Shown here: positions 8,877 to 19,150 of the stretch, in pieces
Position numbering within the stretch: position 1 is the first letter of the stretch
How the letters are laid out: each line of letters opens with the position of its first letter
Source: Capronia americana
Lineage: Eukaryota; Ascomycota; Eurotiomycetes; Chaetothyriales; Herpotrichiellaceae
Assembly: GCA_016110215.1 (NCBI GenBank)
Contig: JADWQD010000004.1
Span: forward strand, 1,240,001-1,304,000
Length of the DNA: 64,000 nt
Direction of reading: 5' to 3'
Program-made: the position numbers and the translations under genes
Notes under the pieces: generated by a model
Seen by the model: only the letters and a program-made list of their open reading frames with translations
Told to the model about the DNA's origin: nothing
Database searches by the model: none

Positions 8877-10982
8877 ATGTCTAAATGGGCGATTCTGATC
8901 GGCATAGACCGTTACCCTGATCTGAACTATGGTCCATTGCGCGGCTGCGTAAACGACGTTCAAGAAACAAGAGAACTGCTGTGCAACAATTATGGGTTCG
9001 AAAGCCAGCGCATAATGTGCCTCACCAATCCTCCCATAACGAGCATATCTGAAGCCGCATCTTCAACGTTGCAGCCAGCTAGCTTGCCCAGCTACGACAA
9101 TATTATCTGCTGCATTCGCCGAGTTCTGAAGGAAAGCCGTCCTGGCGATATCGTGTATATCCACTTTTCGGGCTACATGAAGCGTGTCGATTCAAAGCTC
9201 CTGCCAGATCGGCGCATATACAATGCCGAAGACGTTGCCCTCGTCCCTGTCGATATTGCCAATGGTGGACGATATCTCCACGACGTTGAGTTGGCGGTGC
9301 TACTGCACGAACTTGCCGAGGGAGGATTGGATGTCACCGTAGTCATCGACGGCCGCTACAACAGAATCGGAATTGTGCCCTCGAAATCGTCTGCATTCAC
9401 ACCGGAAGAGTTGGATGCCCTCCCCTATAGCAAATGGAGAGAAGGTTATTCAAGGGAGTGGAGGCAGGGCGTAGGTCCAGAAGTACCCTTCACTCTCCTG
9501 GTGGCAAGGTCTATAATAGACTTGAAAGGATCCCCGGAACACTATGATCAGAGTACTCAACAGTGGAGTGGCTTTCTCACATGCTGGCTGCACAAAACCC
9601 TTAGAGACGACGGGCCGTACGTCAAGATCAGGGATCTTTATCAGAAGCTACGGTTAGAAGCGTTAAGGTTATCCGAGCATCTGGATTATTCCCAGGATTT
9701 GCAAGCAGCTGGCGATATGTCCAGATTGTTCCTCGTCGGCAACCGATGTCGACTCCCTTGGCCGCCAAGATTTGCAGCCGAACTACGACAGGAAGGAAAC
9801 CAAATCGTCCTCCAGATACAGGCAGGCTCTGCGCATGGTGTCCAAGTCGGGGCATTCTTTATGGCCATTCCTCAATCATGGTCGAAACAGTCTGTACTAG
9901 TACCGGAATCCCGAGGATTCGGAGTTTTCAAGACCGAAACAGTAAATGCACTGACGTGCACTGCACTGTCCTGTGTCGACAAGGCTATACCAGCAGATAT
10001 AAAAGATTCACTCAACATATCCAGTTTGACTTGTTTGGCTATGCTTGAGGGGCCTTCAGGGACCGGCACCATCAAGAGCTTGATGGATATCCCTCATTTG
10101 TTGGACCCAGAACGGGGTACTCTACAGGGCCCTACCATGCAACCCTTGTCGCTAATTCAGCACGTAGATCTCTTCAAGGAACTACTAAACACAGGAAAGG
10201 ACATCGGGACGCTTTCTCGATGTGTGAATGTAACCGTTCTTGGGGGCTATCGACATACCTCGTCGACTCAACCTACAGATCCAACCCTTCGGCCAATCTA
10301 CCCAACTTTTGCGCAAGAGGGATGCCTCCACCTCCTCTCCGGTGATTTTGCCACAATTTACATCCAGGGCCGGGGAAAACAAGAACTTTTTATCCATGTT
10401 CTCTCTTTTGATAGTGCCTTTGGTATAACACAGATTCATCCAATTTCTGGAGGCGATGTTCCAAGCTTGGGCCACGACGAATGGGGGCGTAGTGACCTTA
10501 GCGAACTGAGTCTCAGTTTTCGATTGGCACTCACGGATCTACGCAAAGCCGACCCACAATTCGCCGGAGTTAGCGAGGTCCTGAAGTTCTTTGTGACAGA
10601 CCGACCTACTTCGTTCCAAGGCCTCGAGCTGCCCAGGATTGCGAACGAGGCGTTTCTACAAGGATTTCCAGACCCTGTGCTGACCATGATGAGATCCATG
10701 GCCGAAACCTCAGTTGGGCGGTCCGCAGAATTGTATGAAGCAGCCTTTTCTGGTCTGAGGTTGCAGGTGGAAGGGCGTGACGGAGATGACGGCCTAGATG
10801 AAAGCTGGCGGAATTTTGAGCCGCTCAGATCCGGAAACAAGGACGAAGTTTCGTCCCAGGGTTTTTCTTCCACTGGGCAAATACTGAGGAGACCAGTGGA
10901 CCTTGGTTTGGATGGACGCTGGTGTTGCCTTGATGTAAGATTCGTTATACACAGGACCACTGAGTCTCTAGCACGGATCTAA
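8877..10982 (+). CDS. Caspase-fold (peptidase C14-like) protein lacking catalytic His and Cys
   Basis: A 701-aa protein. The open frame begins upstream with TTG, so the first ATG (8877, MSKWAILIGIDRYPD) is chosen; it opens directly on the family's first strand. Residues ~1-170 follow the fungal caspase/metacaspase p20 pattern: WAILIGIDRY, then LRGCVNDVQETRELL, then GDIVYIHFSGY, then VTVVIDGRYNR. In active relatives these last two read SGHG and DCCHSG, so the His position is Tyr100 and the Cys position is Arg160 here; both dyad residues are gone. The remaining ~530 residues form a long mixed C-terminal region resembling those of other fungal caspase-domain proteins. Predicted non-proteolytic scaffold or regulator. 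It lies tail to tail with a HET-domain gene 0.6 kb away. A C-terminal intron at GTAAGA (10934) is possible. Confidence 0.8.
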   Translation: MSKWAILIGIDRYPDLNYGPLRGCVNDVQETRELLCNNYGFESQRIMCLTNPPITSISEAASSTLQPASLPSYDNIICCIRRVLKESRPGDIVYIHFSGYMKRVDSKLLPDRRIYNAEDVALVPVDIANGGRYLHDVELAVLLHELAEGGLDVTVVIDGRYNRIGIVPSKSSAFTPEELDALPYSKWREGYSREWRQGVGPEVPFTLLVARSIIDLKGSPEHYDQSTQQWSGFLTCWLHKTLRDDGPYVKIRDLYQKLRLEALRLSEHLDYSQDLQAAGDMSRLFLVGNRCRLPWPPRFAAELRQEGNQIVLQIQAGSAHGVQVGAFFMAIPQSWSKQSVLVPESRGFGVFKTETVNALTCTALSCVDKAIPADIKDSLNISSLTCLAMLEGPSGTGTIKSLMDIPHLLDPERGTLQGPTMQPLSLIQHVDLFKELLNTGKDIGTLSRCVNVTVLGGYRHTSSTQPTDPTLRPIYPTFAQEGCLHLLSGDFATIYIQGRGKQELFIHVLSFDSAFGITQIHPISGGDVPSLGHDEWGRSDLSELSLSFRLALTDLRKADPQFAGVSEVLKFFVTDRPTSFQGLELPRIANEAFLQGFPDPVLTMMRSMAETSVGRSAELYEAAFSGLRLQVEGRDGDDGLDESWRNFEPLRSGNKDEVSSQGFSSTGQILRRPVDLGLDGRWCCLDVRFVIHRTTESLARI

Positions 10983-11579
10983 TTTACTTCTCGCGAAAAC
11001 GAGTTCGTCTTGCCATTTCCGTACCTAGTATCTTCCTTGGTCACATATTTCGACTTTCGTTAAATGAGGTCCCCCTAGTCAAATGCCCTCGGCGATTCCG
11101 ATTCCCAAGGTTGAGGCATCTCGTATTGCAGCGCCAGACGATCCACGCCCAATCTAATGTTGACAGCACAGTCACAAAGCCGGGTATTGTCTTCGTCTTG
11201 TGTAGCGGTAACACACCATCCGGTCTCGACGTCGTTAGAGATAAGCTTCGGCGAACTGCTCGCGATCAAGCCAGAAGTAGAACCACTCTGATAGGTACTG
11301 AGAGCCGTGCATGAGCGAGTAGGGCGAAACCGAGCCGTCCAATAATTCCTAGCCCTTAGGATTGGTAAAAAGAAACAGATCAAAACGGAAAATACAGGAA
11401 CTAGTAGAGCTTCGTCGTGCAGCTTGTAAATGAATTATTTTGACCCCGCAAACTCTATTTGGATTGATCCAGCATTCTACGCGAGATATCCCGTCTTTTC
11501 CAAAAAAAATTGGTGAGAAACTCTGATTGTTAGGAATATGATGGAGCCAGCACCAAGATATACGCGAGATTTGAGGGTA
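10983..11579. other. Shared 3' region between convergent genes
   Basis: Nearly 600 bp between the stop codons of the caspase-like and HET genes. Only short frames; no motif recognised. Presumably holds both 3' UTRs and polyadenylation sites. Confidence 0.5.
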
Positions 11580-13398
11580 TTAAAGGAGCAAAAACCTTCC
11601 CTTTGAAGGCTGGTCAACGGACATCTCATCCCTCAAAATCAACAGTCCTAGCCGCGTCAACGTCTCCCCTGGACCATCTGGTGAGGATTCACCTTCCTCT
11701 CCTCGCGACAGCGCAACTAACATGTAAACTAGATTCCACCCCTTACTTTCCAGTCCTGTAATGTAGCCTAGAGAGACAAGCCCGAGCTCCGTCTTAGATG
11801 CCACAAACTGCAGGAGCAAAGAGAGATGAAAGTACTGGTTGTCTGTCAAGGACCTGCTCTCCTGTCTTATGGCACCCGCCGTGACTTGCTTGAACGCAAA
11901 TCCGTCTAGTGCCGCAAGCACATCCATCGACAAGATTCTGGAGTTTAGCTCGTCAAGTCCACGTTTAGACAACCGCGTCAACTCGCTCACGACGAGCTTG
12001 CCGCACGGAGTAATGTCTACAAATATTGGCGACGGTGGGGCCAGTCTTTGGCGCATGAGAGTTAAAAGCCGGGCGTCCTGGTCCATCCGCCACCCTGCAC
12101 CGCTAGGGGGGGTCATGCTATTTCGATGAAACGCCTGCATTTCCGCAGGGAATTCGTTGTGGAGCCTGATTAGAAACTGTTTCATGACCTCCGCGGGGGG
12201 GTGGCTATAGTCAACATGGATATTGGCGCCGATCGCGCCCATGATGCCATAGACGCGGTCGTGCTCGCTTGACACGCGGTTGCTCGCCGCGAGAAGCATT
12301 TCGCCCGCGTTCATCGCGGTCAACCTGTCAAGAGAGATCGTTTTGATGGAAACGATGGCTTTGGATACGTTGGAGATGTCCGTTTGAGATAAACCCCAGT
12401 GATCCGGTTCGTCGAGAGACCCCTGGCTTACGTCACTAGAATTGCAGCGCTCAGAAAGACTGTCAAACGCGAAACGGAGCTGTCTCATCGTCCTCATCAG
12501 ATGCTTGACCGAGATGGGGTTTCCAGATTTTCGGTGCAGAATGGGATTACCTGATTTGCTATAAAACACCGCTTCCGGACGAAGAGCCGCTTCCTGCAGA
12601 GTCCATAGGGAACTAGTCCATGGAACCCGATCTGTTAGGTTTGCAATGATATCGATCCGCCGAGAAGTTTCGCGAATATCGTCTCGTAGTGGTAGGATGA
12701 GGGGGGTTATCATGGACCAGAAGTCGGGGACCCAGGAGCAGACCTCCTCGATCGTTTCTTCGCCTCCAGAGCCAAGCCACACAGCAGCGCGGGAGGCACT
12801 GCGGAATATGGCACTCTGTTTCCCTATCTCCTTTGCTTTCTCCGGATCCTGCTTGGCCTGGGGGATGCAGAAGATGTCTACCCAGATATTGGAGCCCTGA
12901 GCAATCTTGTCAACCGCGGCGTTGAGCTCGGCCCTGGTGAACCGCTCATTGTGCGGGACGTTCCAGTGACATCCGGGGACGCCAGGATCGTCTTTGGGCG
13001 CGTCGGCCTCCCAGCGGCCCCATGTGTACGACATGACGACATATTCGGGACGCAATGCTCCAGTCTGAAAACTGGCACCTTCTGGGGAGAATAATCGGCT
13101 TGGGAAATCGTCTTGCCTCGGCTCCTCCTCTCCTCTCGCATTAATGGCACGGATTCTTTCGACGAAGGCACCGGCAACGCCTCCTGCCCAGCCGCCAAAG
13201 TCCTCCGTGAGGTTCTCATGACGCCAAAAGTCGGCTAGGCCGAATGCCGGCAACTCTAGAGAATCCAAGGGGACAGTCGTCTTCAATTGGGAGACCTGAG
13301 GGTACGAAAATTAGAATGGCACCAACCTCGCCCCCGAATGAAGGCGAGGGCCAGGCGAGTATGAGTAGTATCAAACAACGCACCACTAATGCAGGCAT
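11580..13398 (-). CDS. HET-domain (heterokaryon incompatibility) protein
   Basis: The main exon (11580-13295) encodes a HET domain. Its hallmark YVVMSYTWG lies around residue 90 and is followed by LNAAVDKIA, NIWVDIFCIPQ and an RSASRAAVWLGSG segment, all in the usual order within ~120 residues. The C-terminal ~380 residues have no recognised domain. The main frame contains no ATG before the HET motif (it opens with TTG), so a short 5' exon is needed. The best candidate is ATG at 13398 (MPALV), donor GTGCGT, intron 13296-13383 with a CTAAT branch site and CTCAG acceptor, giving ~576 aa. HET proteins trigger cell death on encountering non-self partners in fungi. The convergent caspase-like neighbour makes a functional link worth testing. 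The domain is certain; the 5' exon is not. Confidence 0.85.
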
Positions 13399-13747
13399 TG
13401 CAACCACTGATTTGGCACGGATCTTGTCTGTGAGCAAATCCCAACAAAGTTTACGCTACCTCAGTCATTGAGACGGCGGCCTTCAAACTACGTATCGGCG
13501 TGCACTGGTGATTCAACTTGCGGGAGAGTTGAGAGTAGGGAAGGAGGCTGAAGTTGAAGTAAGCTTGGGTCGCCGGTTGAACGCTTCGGAAATACCTTCC
13601 TCAATTGCGATAGGCAACCCTTGCAGTTCATGATTGACTTCGGGTTACGCTGCCGCCATGACCACCAGTTGAACTTCCACGAACTCACTTTTCTCGCTCC
13701 CACTCTTACACCCACCCCTGCCTGTCTTGAGACCACAATTTGTGCAA
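13399..13747. other. Divergent promoter region between HET gene and RMI1
   Basis: About 350 bp between the two start codons with pyrimidine-rich stretches on the RMI1 side (for example near 13690-13730). No TATA box stands out. Confidence 0.4.
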
Positions 13748-14692
13748 ATGGCAACCCCTCTCCACCCCCTGCACGCCCAAGTCTCCTCGGCCCTGCAATC
13801 TCGACACCACATCTCCGTCGACCCGGAATGGCTAAACACCTTCCTCACGTCGCGGGGCCCTCACCCGCCGCCTCTCCCGGCCCTCATCTCCACAGCCCAC
13901 TTCCGCATCCTAGCCAGCGACATCACGACGTCCATAGCAACCACCACCACCACCACCACCACCACGGCTGAGACCGGTTCCGGGGCTTCCAGTTCTTCTT
14001 GCACGTTCCCGGAAGACGCAGCCGACGTGGCCGTCCGGGACCGCCGCCTCCAGGGCCATGTCATTGTGCAGGTGCTGGACGTGCACGACGTGGGGAGCAG
14101 CAAGTTCAGCCAGATCGAGGCGATCGAACGCGTCGAGCGCGGCGAGGAGATCCGCGGCCGCGAAGTCATCAGGAGTGTTCCCGTCGACGAGGACAACTCC
14201 AATCCCGCCGCTTCGAGTTCTTCGAGCACTGGCACTGGCACTGGCACCTCGAAGCTGACTTCCGGGCCTCACAGGCTGGTGGTCCAAGATGCAAAGGGGA
14301 CGCGCATGGTTGCTTTGGAAGTTGAGAAGGTGCCTAGGGTCGGGGTGAGCGTCAGCGCGGGTGCCAAGCTGCCTGCGTCGGTGGTGCGGCAGAGCGGTGG
14401 TGGCGGTGGTAGCGGTGGTGGTGCGAACACTACCAACTCTAGCACTAGCAATAGTGGCACCGTCGTCACGGACGACCCCGGGATGTTCATCGGGTGTAAG
14501 CTCCTATTACGCCCTGGGACGGTGATTCGTAGAGGGATGGTTATGTTGACGCCGGATAAGTGTGTGGTGATGGGGGGCAAGGTCGAGGCGTGGGATAGGA
14601 AATGGAAGGAAGGACGGAAGGGGAGGTTGATTGCCTTGTTGGCGGAGGAGAACTCGAACGCGAATTCGAACGGTGCTGCTGGAGGCGGATGA
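13748..14692 (+). CDS. RMI1: RMI1, RecQ-mediated genome instability protein 1
   Basis: Intronless, 314 aa from the first ATG (13748; upstream extension is only from TTG). The N-terminus (residues ~1-60) is the three-helix region with the pattern ISVDPEWLNTFL. The OB-fold follows, split by low-complexity inserts: LQGHVIVQVLDVHDVGSSKF near residue 105, and near the end the diagnostic segment GCKLLLRPGTVIRRGMVML. A His/Thr-rich codon run (CACCAC repeats, ~13940) and Ser/Gly-rich linkers lie between. Rmi1 joins topoisomerase III and the RecQ helicase to dissolve double Holliday junctions. Yeast Rmi1 is shorter (241 aa); the extra length here is low-complexity loops. It is divergent from the HET gene. 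Confidence 0.85.
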   Translation: MATPLHPLHAQVSSALQSRHHISVDPEWLNTFLTSRGPHPPPLPALISTAHFRILASDITTSIATTTTTTTTTAETGSGASSSSCTFPEDAADVAVRDRRLQGHVIVQVLDVHDVGSSKFSQIEAIERVERGEEIRGREVIRSVPVDEDNSNPAASSSSSTGTGTGTSKLTSGPHRLVVQDAKGTRMVALEVEKVPRVGVSVSAGAKLPASVVRQSGGGGGSGGGANTTNSSTSNSGTVVTDDPGMFIGCKLLLRPGTVIRRGMVMLTPDKCVVMGGKVEAWDRKWKEGRKGRLIALLAEENSNANSNGAAGGG

Positions 14693-14935
14693 GCAGAGGC
14701 AGGCAAGGGAGAAAAAATCACTTTTGAACACTCAATTCGAGTCTCCAGGCATCTATCTACACCATCGTGCTCGACGCGATAGCTCGGCATCGATGAAGCG
14801 AGGAATGCTCGGGCGTTTGAAACAATCGGTGGGCATACACTCGGTGAGCTCTCTGGTACCACACTCAGTCCGCCGCCGCCGCATCATCGACATACACATC
14901 AATCATCGGTACATAAGTACTACTCTATTGCGTCC

Positions 14936-17900
14936 TCACGAAATCTCGAACGCAAGCTCAACCCTCCACGGCGCAAGCATCTTGGCCTTGAGGCTATCCT
15001 CTGTCTGGCCTGTTCCTTCATACGCCCTAGCCAGATCGTCCGCCGTGAGACCACCACGTGGAGGAATCTGTCTTTCGGCGTTCAGAACTGCCATCTCTGC
15101 GGCGTAGCGGGCATCACGGCTTCCGACAGCCTGCGCTAGCTCGAGCCAACCCTGTGGTTGCCCTGGTGCGAGCATGATCCCATTAAGAGCATCCGCAGCC
15201 ACTGCTACCTGATCGACCTCGTCCGCGCCTGCTTGTCGTGGTCGGCATCCAACAAGGCCTGCGAGCACTTTGCTGACCCGGATCTTGTCGAGCACGCTGA
15301 CTTCATCATCCCGTCTCAGGTCTTTGAGATCCTCTTCCACGGCTTCTAGTACATCTTCATCGTCATCCATCAGGCCGATGACAGCTAGCAGAGCAGCAGC
15401 CTGGACATGCTTCGGGTGGTCTTCAATCACATTAAAGAGTTGCGTTCTCGCCGCGTCCTTTTCTGCCTCCCCGCCTTTGGCCCATAACACCTGTGCGAGC
15501 ATGCATGCCACGTCTGGTTCGATCCCAGATTCGTGCATGGCCACTTCAAACATCTTGATGGAACCTTCGACCTGCTTGAGATGACTGTGTGCCAGACCAG
15601 CCGTAATATGTGCCGAAAGCCGCCATTTGCGTCGGGTATCTGCATATGCTGGGCTAAGATCGTCCGCTTCGCCCGAAAGATCGATGGCTGTCTGTGCGTT
15701 TGACACCGCTTCTGCATACTGCCCGCAGGCTAGCTGCACACGAGCCAGATCTGCTTTAGCTTGTGCATATCTGACGAGGAATTCATCTGATTCGGACTTC
15801 TCGTACTCCGCCTCAGCAGCATCGCAAACTTGCTGCAATCCATCGGCACTGGTCTCATGATCGCCCACTCGCTCGGCAAACAAAGCCATAAGATGAGTTG
15901 CAACCATATCTGCAGGCTCCTGAACGTGGAACTGGCGCATGGCGAACAGCGGTCGCAACAGGGCACTTACTTCCTGCGACTTTGATGGGTCGCTCAACAA
16001 ATGATCGAACGCCGAGAGCGCGTAGTGTCGTTTCGCCGGCAAGACAGACGAGTCCGCGATCTCCAACGCATGTGTGAATATCCCTCTTGCCTCTCCGAGA
16101 CTTCCGAACAGTGTCGCCAACAGACCCTGGCCAATCCAAGCATCTGCGTACTCGGGATCTTCCGACTGTGCTCGCGTGAACGCTTCATTGGCGAGTTGAT
16201 TGTCGTTGTTGACCAGGTACAGCACCCCCAGATTCGTCCACGTCCATGCACTGTGGTCATTCAAGTGAAGACTTCGCACGAATGAATGCTGCGACACTTT
16301 CGGAGAGAGCGTCATGGTGACCACGCCCAGTGCGTTCCAGAACTCCGAATTACCTGCTTCAAGCTCAATAGCTCGCTTGAAGCATTTCATGGCGGCTTTG
16401 AGGAAGCGACGTGGTCTTTTGCCTTCGCTGTTCAGGGATGCACCGCCAGAGATATAGGCTTGGTGTTCGGCCCACCCGAGGTTGTACCACGCGACTGCTT
16501 GGGCGTGTTGATCAGTTGCTGAGGCGTGGATGGCGCGTCTGTGTGCTAGTATGGAGGCGAGCAGGTATTGGTCGGCTTTGTCTGAAGCAGTATCTGCCTC
16601 AATGGACCTGAGCGAGGCCATGTCAACCTTGTCTGTCTCGGAGAGAATGTTGATTTCGCCGTTCAGGGGTGTCTGTAACAGCTCCAGGACTGTGTCCATA
16701 TTGGCAGTTCCGGCGTACAACTTGACATGGCCCAGTACAGAGCAAGCATCCCCAACAGACTTCCACAAGTTAAACACGTCTGTTCGCTCCTTGGAAATCT
16801 GCACAGCCACTTCAATGGCGTTCGCCGCAAGCCTCGCCGCCTCTCCAAACATGCCCAACGCAACTTTTGACCAGGCACTTTCCGAAATTGTTTGAAGGAG
16901 TGCAATCAGGACGCCGAACTCACCTGGCTTGAGGTCAAGCACGTCACTGTACGCAGCGATGGCCTCATCGAAGGAACCCATCTCCCTCTGAACGTTGGCG
17001 AGCATGTATTTAGCAAACCAGGTCTCCTCGGCCGACAAACCATGCTGGATACTCTCCGCCTTTGCGAACGCTCGGGTAGCAGCAATATGGCGACCCGCAT
17101 TGTGATAGCTTTCTCCCAATCCTACCCAGGAGTAATAGTCATCCGGCGATATCCTCAACGCATGCTGAAAGGAAACAATGGCCTGTGAGTAATGCTGCTT
17201 GTTCATCTGCACTACACCAAGCGCTGCGTATGGCCAACTGTGAGCCTTCTTCTTGCTCCCGGGGGCAGGCCGTGCCTTCCCCGAGTCGACCACGCGCTGA
17301 GCAACGAGTTCGACCAGGTCCCATTCGCTGCTCTCGGCGAACGCTCGTGCCAAGCGGTGTGCAGCCTCCAGCTCAGAGATGGAGAGCTCGAATGCCTTCT
17401 GCAGTGCGACCCGCGCGCGGGCTTTCGACTTGCCGTAGTCTTGAAAGTAGATGCCCAACAGGGTGTATGCAGGCGCATAGCTAGGGTTAGCTTTGATGGA
17501 GGCAATGAGGTATTGATAGGCTCCCGACTTGTCCTTGCGTGCTGATGCGGATGGGTGGAGTTGCCAGTGGCTGTAGGCAATTCGATAGAGTGTGACGGAC
17601 TTCATAGGTAAGTTCTGGTTTTGCGGCTTTTCGGCTTCAATGACCGACAGAATGGCTTTCAGTTCGTCCAGGCCTTGTTGAAGTTGGCCGTTATGGGCTC
17701 GGCACCAAGCCAGCTCGAGCTTGATTCTGATATTAGCAGGGTCGCGCTCCGCCGCTTGATCGAAGAACTTGACAGCTTCGGCATAGTCCTCGTCTTCCTC
17801 GTAGATCAGACCGATGCCCAGTAAAGCCGAGGTCAGCTTCGGTTTGCGGTCGAGGATGGCCAGGAAAAGTTCCTTGGCTTCTGGGTGATGGCGAGGAGAC

Positions 17901-19150
17901 TGGAAGGTGATGAGAGCATTGGCAAGAATGAGGTTGACGCCATCGAGGCTGTTCTGGAGATTGATCGCATAGCGTTGTTGAGCATCCAAGTGCAACTTCT
18001 GAGCCTTGCGGGCCGCGTCAACGGTGCCTTGCCATTCCTTCAAATGCACGTAAACTTGTGCCATGATCCGATGGCCGAGTAGTGAGTCTGGGCAGTCTTC
18101 GAGGCCCTCGGCCATTAGAATGAGTTGATCCGCTTCACTGAGTCTTTCTGGCGTCTCTTCTCCTTCCTTCTCTTCGGCGACTGGGTGTGGAAACGGTGAG
18201 GCATCGCTGTCGAGGAAGCCTCGGAGTACCTTGCTCAGACCGTCATCTGGGAAATAGCCAATGTACTCGCGGAAGATGTTGACATCCCATTCTTGCAGGT
18301 CCTCCGCATCTACCCACTCCAACGCGACCTTCCAAGCTAATGGGAACGGATGCTTGACAATGACCATGCCATTAGCCATGTTCAATACCTTGTCGCGCTG
18401 GCCGGGTTTGGCCTCCTGCGGCAAGAGGAGCAGATTGTCGTAGCTGCGCTGGAACAGCTTCTGTTCGAGGTCGTGGCGAGCATCGTCATCTCGGGTCCAG
18501 TCAATGAGAGCAGCATATTTCTCCTCGATTTGGAATTTGGCAATGGCTTCGCACTTGACTTGGCGGGTGACTTGGTCGATCTTCGCGCCGAGGCGTGTTC
18601 TTCGCTCTCCGATTTGTGTGTTTATCCACTCTTTCTCTTCTGCTTCTGCTGATTCCAGGATGCGCAGGTATGTCAGACTCGGTTGCAGGACCCGGCCTTC
18701 CAGGATTGAATAGAGGCTTGACGTGGGCAGAATGAGCTCCAGCGCACGTCGGTATTGTGCGCGGCTCCCGTGTTTCTTCGCGAACAGTTCGTACTTGTCG
18801 ATGACATTTTGACATTGGACCTTGTCCTCCGAACGCGCGTAGATTTCTGCCAGTCTGAAAGCTGCATCGTGGTACTGATCCAACTTGGCGCTCCCTTGCT
18901 TCTCATACAAACTCACTAGCCCCTTGTACGCCTGGACATCTTCCGGCTTGACGGCGGCGCCTCTGAGAAGAGCCTTCTCCGCCCCCTCTAAATCTCCAAG
19001 CTTTTCTCGTGCGAAACCAAGGAAGAGACAGGCGGTGTGATTTTTGTCGTCTTGTTTCAGCAAGTCTTCTGCTTGCTCTGCGGCTCTCTCGAACTGGCCA
19101 CCATCAAGAGACGACTTGACAGCCTTCAAGGCGGCCTTGACAGATGCCAT
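14936..19150 (-). CDS. SKI3: SKI3 TPR scaffold of the Ski complex
   Basis: A single 1,404-aa frame from an ATG at 19150, without introns, close to yeast Ski3 (~1,430 aa). Tetratricopeptide repeats occur from residue ~30 (ACLFLGFAREKLGDLEGAEKALLRGA) almost to the C-terminus, with clear arrays around residues 430-500, 540-720 and 870-1000 (for example ALGVVQMNKQHYSQAIVSF). This arrangement (N-terminal TPR arm, long linker, C-terminal TPR superhelix) is that of Ski3/TTC37. In the cytoplasm Ski3 bridges the Ski2 helicase and two Ski8 copies and feeds mRNA 3'-5' into the exosome, including for non-stop and no-go decay. The window also carries CUE3, which acts in the related ribosome-collision pathway, but the two are not adjacent. 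Confidence 0.9.
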   Translation of the reverse strand: MASVKAALKAVKSSLDGGQFERAAEQAEDLLKQDDKNHTACLFLGFAREKLGDLEGAEKALLRGAAVKPEDVQAYKGLVSLYEKQGSAKLDQYHDAAFRLAEIYARSEDKVQCQNVIDKYELFAKKHGSRAQYRRALELILPTSSLYSILEGRVLQPSLTYLRILESAEAEEKEWINTQIGERRTRLGAKIDQVTRQVKCEAIAKFQIEEKYAALIDWTRDDDARHDLEQKLFQRSYDNLLLLPQEAKPGQRDKVLNMANGMVIVKHPFPLAWKVALEWVDAEDLQEWDVNIFREYIGYFPDDGLSKVLRGFLDSDASPFPHPVAEEKEGEETPERLSEADQLILMAEGLEDCPDSLLGHRIMAQVYVHLKEWQGTVDAARKAQKLHLDAQQRYAINLQNSLDGVNLILANALITFQSPRHHPEAKELFLAILDRKPKLTSALLGIGLIYEEDEDYAEAVKFFDQAAERDPANIRIKLELAWCRAHNGQLQQGLDELKAILSVIEAEKPQNQNLPMKSVTLYRIAYSHWQLHPSASARKDKSGAYQYLIASIKANPSYAPAYTLLGIYFQDYGKSKARARVALQKAFELSISELEAAHRLARAFAESSEWDLVELVAQRVVDSGKARPAPGSKKKAHSWPYAALGVVQMNKQHYSQAIVSFQHALRISPDDYYSWVGLGESYHNAGRHIAATRAFAKAESIQHGLSAEETWFAKYMLANVQREMGSFDEAIAAYSDVLDLKPGEFGVLIALLQTISESAWSKVALGMFGEAARLAANAIEVAVQISKERTDVFNLWKSVGDACSVLGHVKLYAGTANMDTVLELLQTPLNGEINILSETDKVDMASLRSIEADTASDKADQYLLASILAHRRAIHASATDQHAQAVAWYNLGWAEHQAYISGGASLNSEGKRPRRFLKAAMKCFKRAIELEAGNSEFWNALGVVTMTLSPKVSQHSFVRSLHLNDHSAWTWTNLGVLYLVNNDNQLANEAFTRAQSEDPEYADAWIGQGLLATLFGSLGEARGIFTHALEIADSSVLPAKRHYALSAFDHLLSDPSKSQEVSALLRPLFAMRQFHVQEPADMVATHLMALFAERVGDHETSADGLQQVCDAAEAEYEKSESDEFLVRYAQAKADLARVQLACGQYAEAVSNAQTAIDLSGEADDLSPAYADTRRKWRLSAHITAGLAHSHLKQVEGSIKMFEVAMHESGIEPDVACMLAQVLWAKGGEAEKDAARTQLFNVIEDHPKHVQAAALLAVIGLMDDDEDVLEAVEEDLKDLRRDDEVSVLDKIRVSKVLAGLVGCRPRQAGADEVDQVAVAADALNGIMLAPGQPQGWLELAQAVGSRDARYAAEMAVLNAERQIPPRGGLTADDLARAYEGTGQTEDSLKAKMLAPWRVELAFEIS

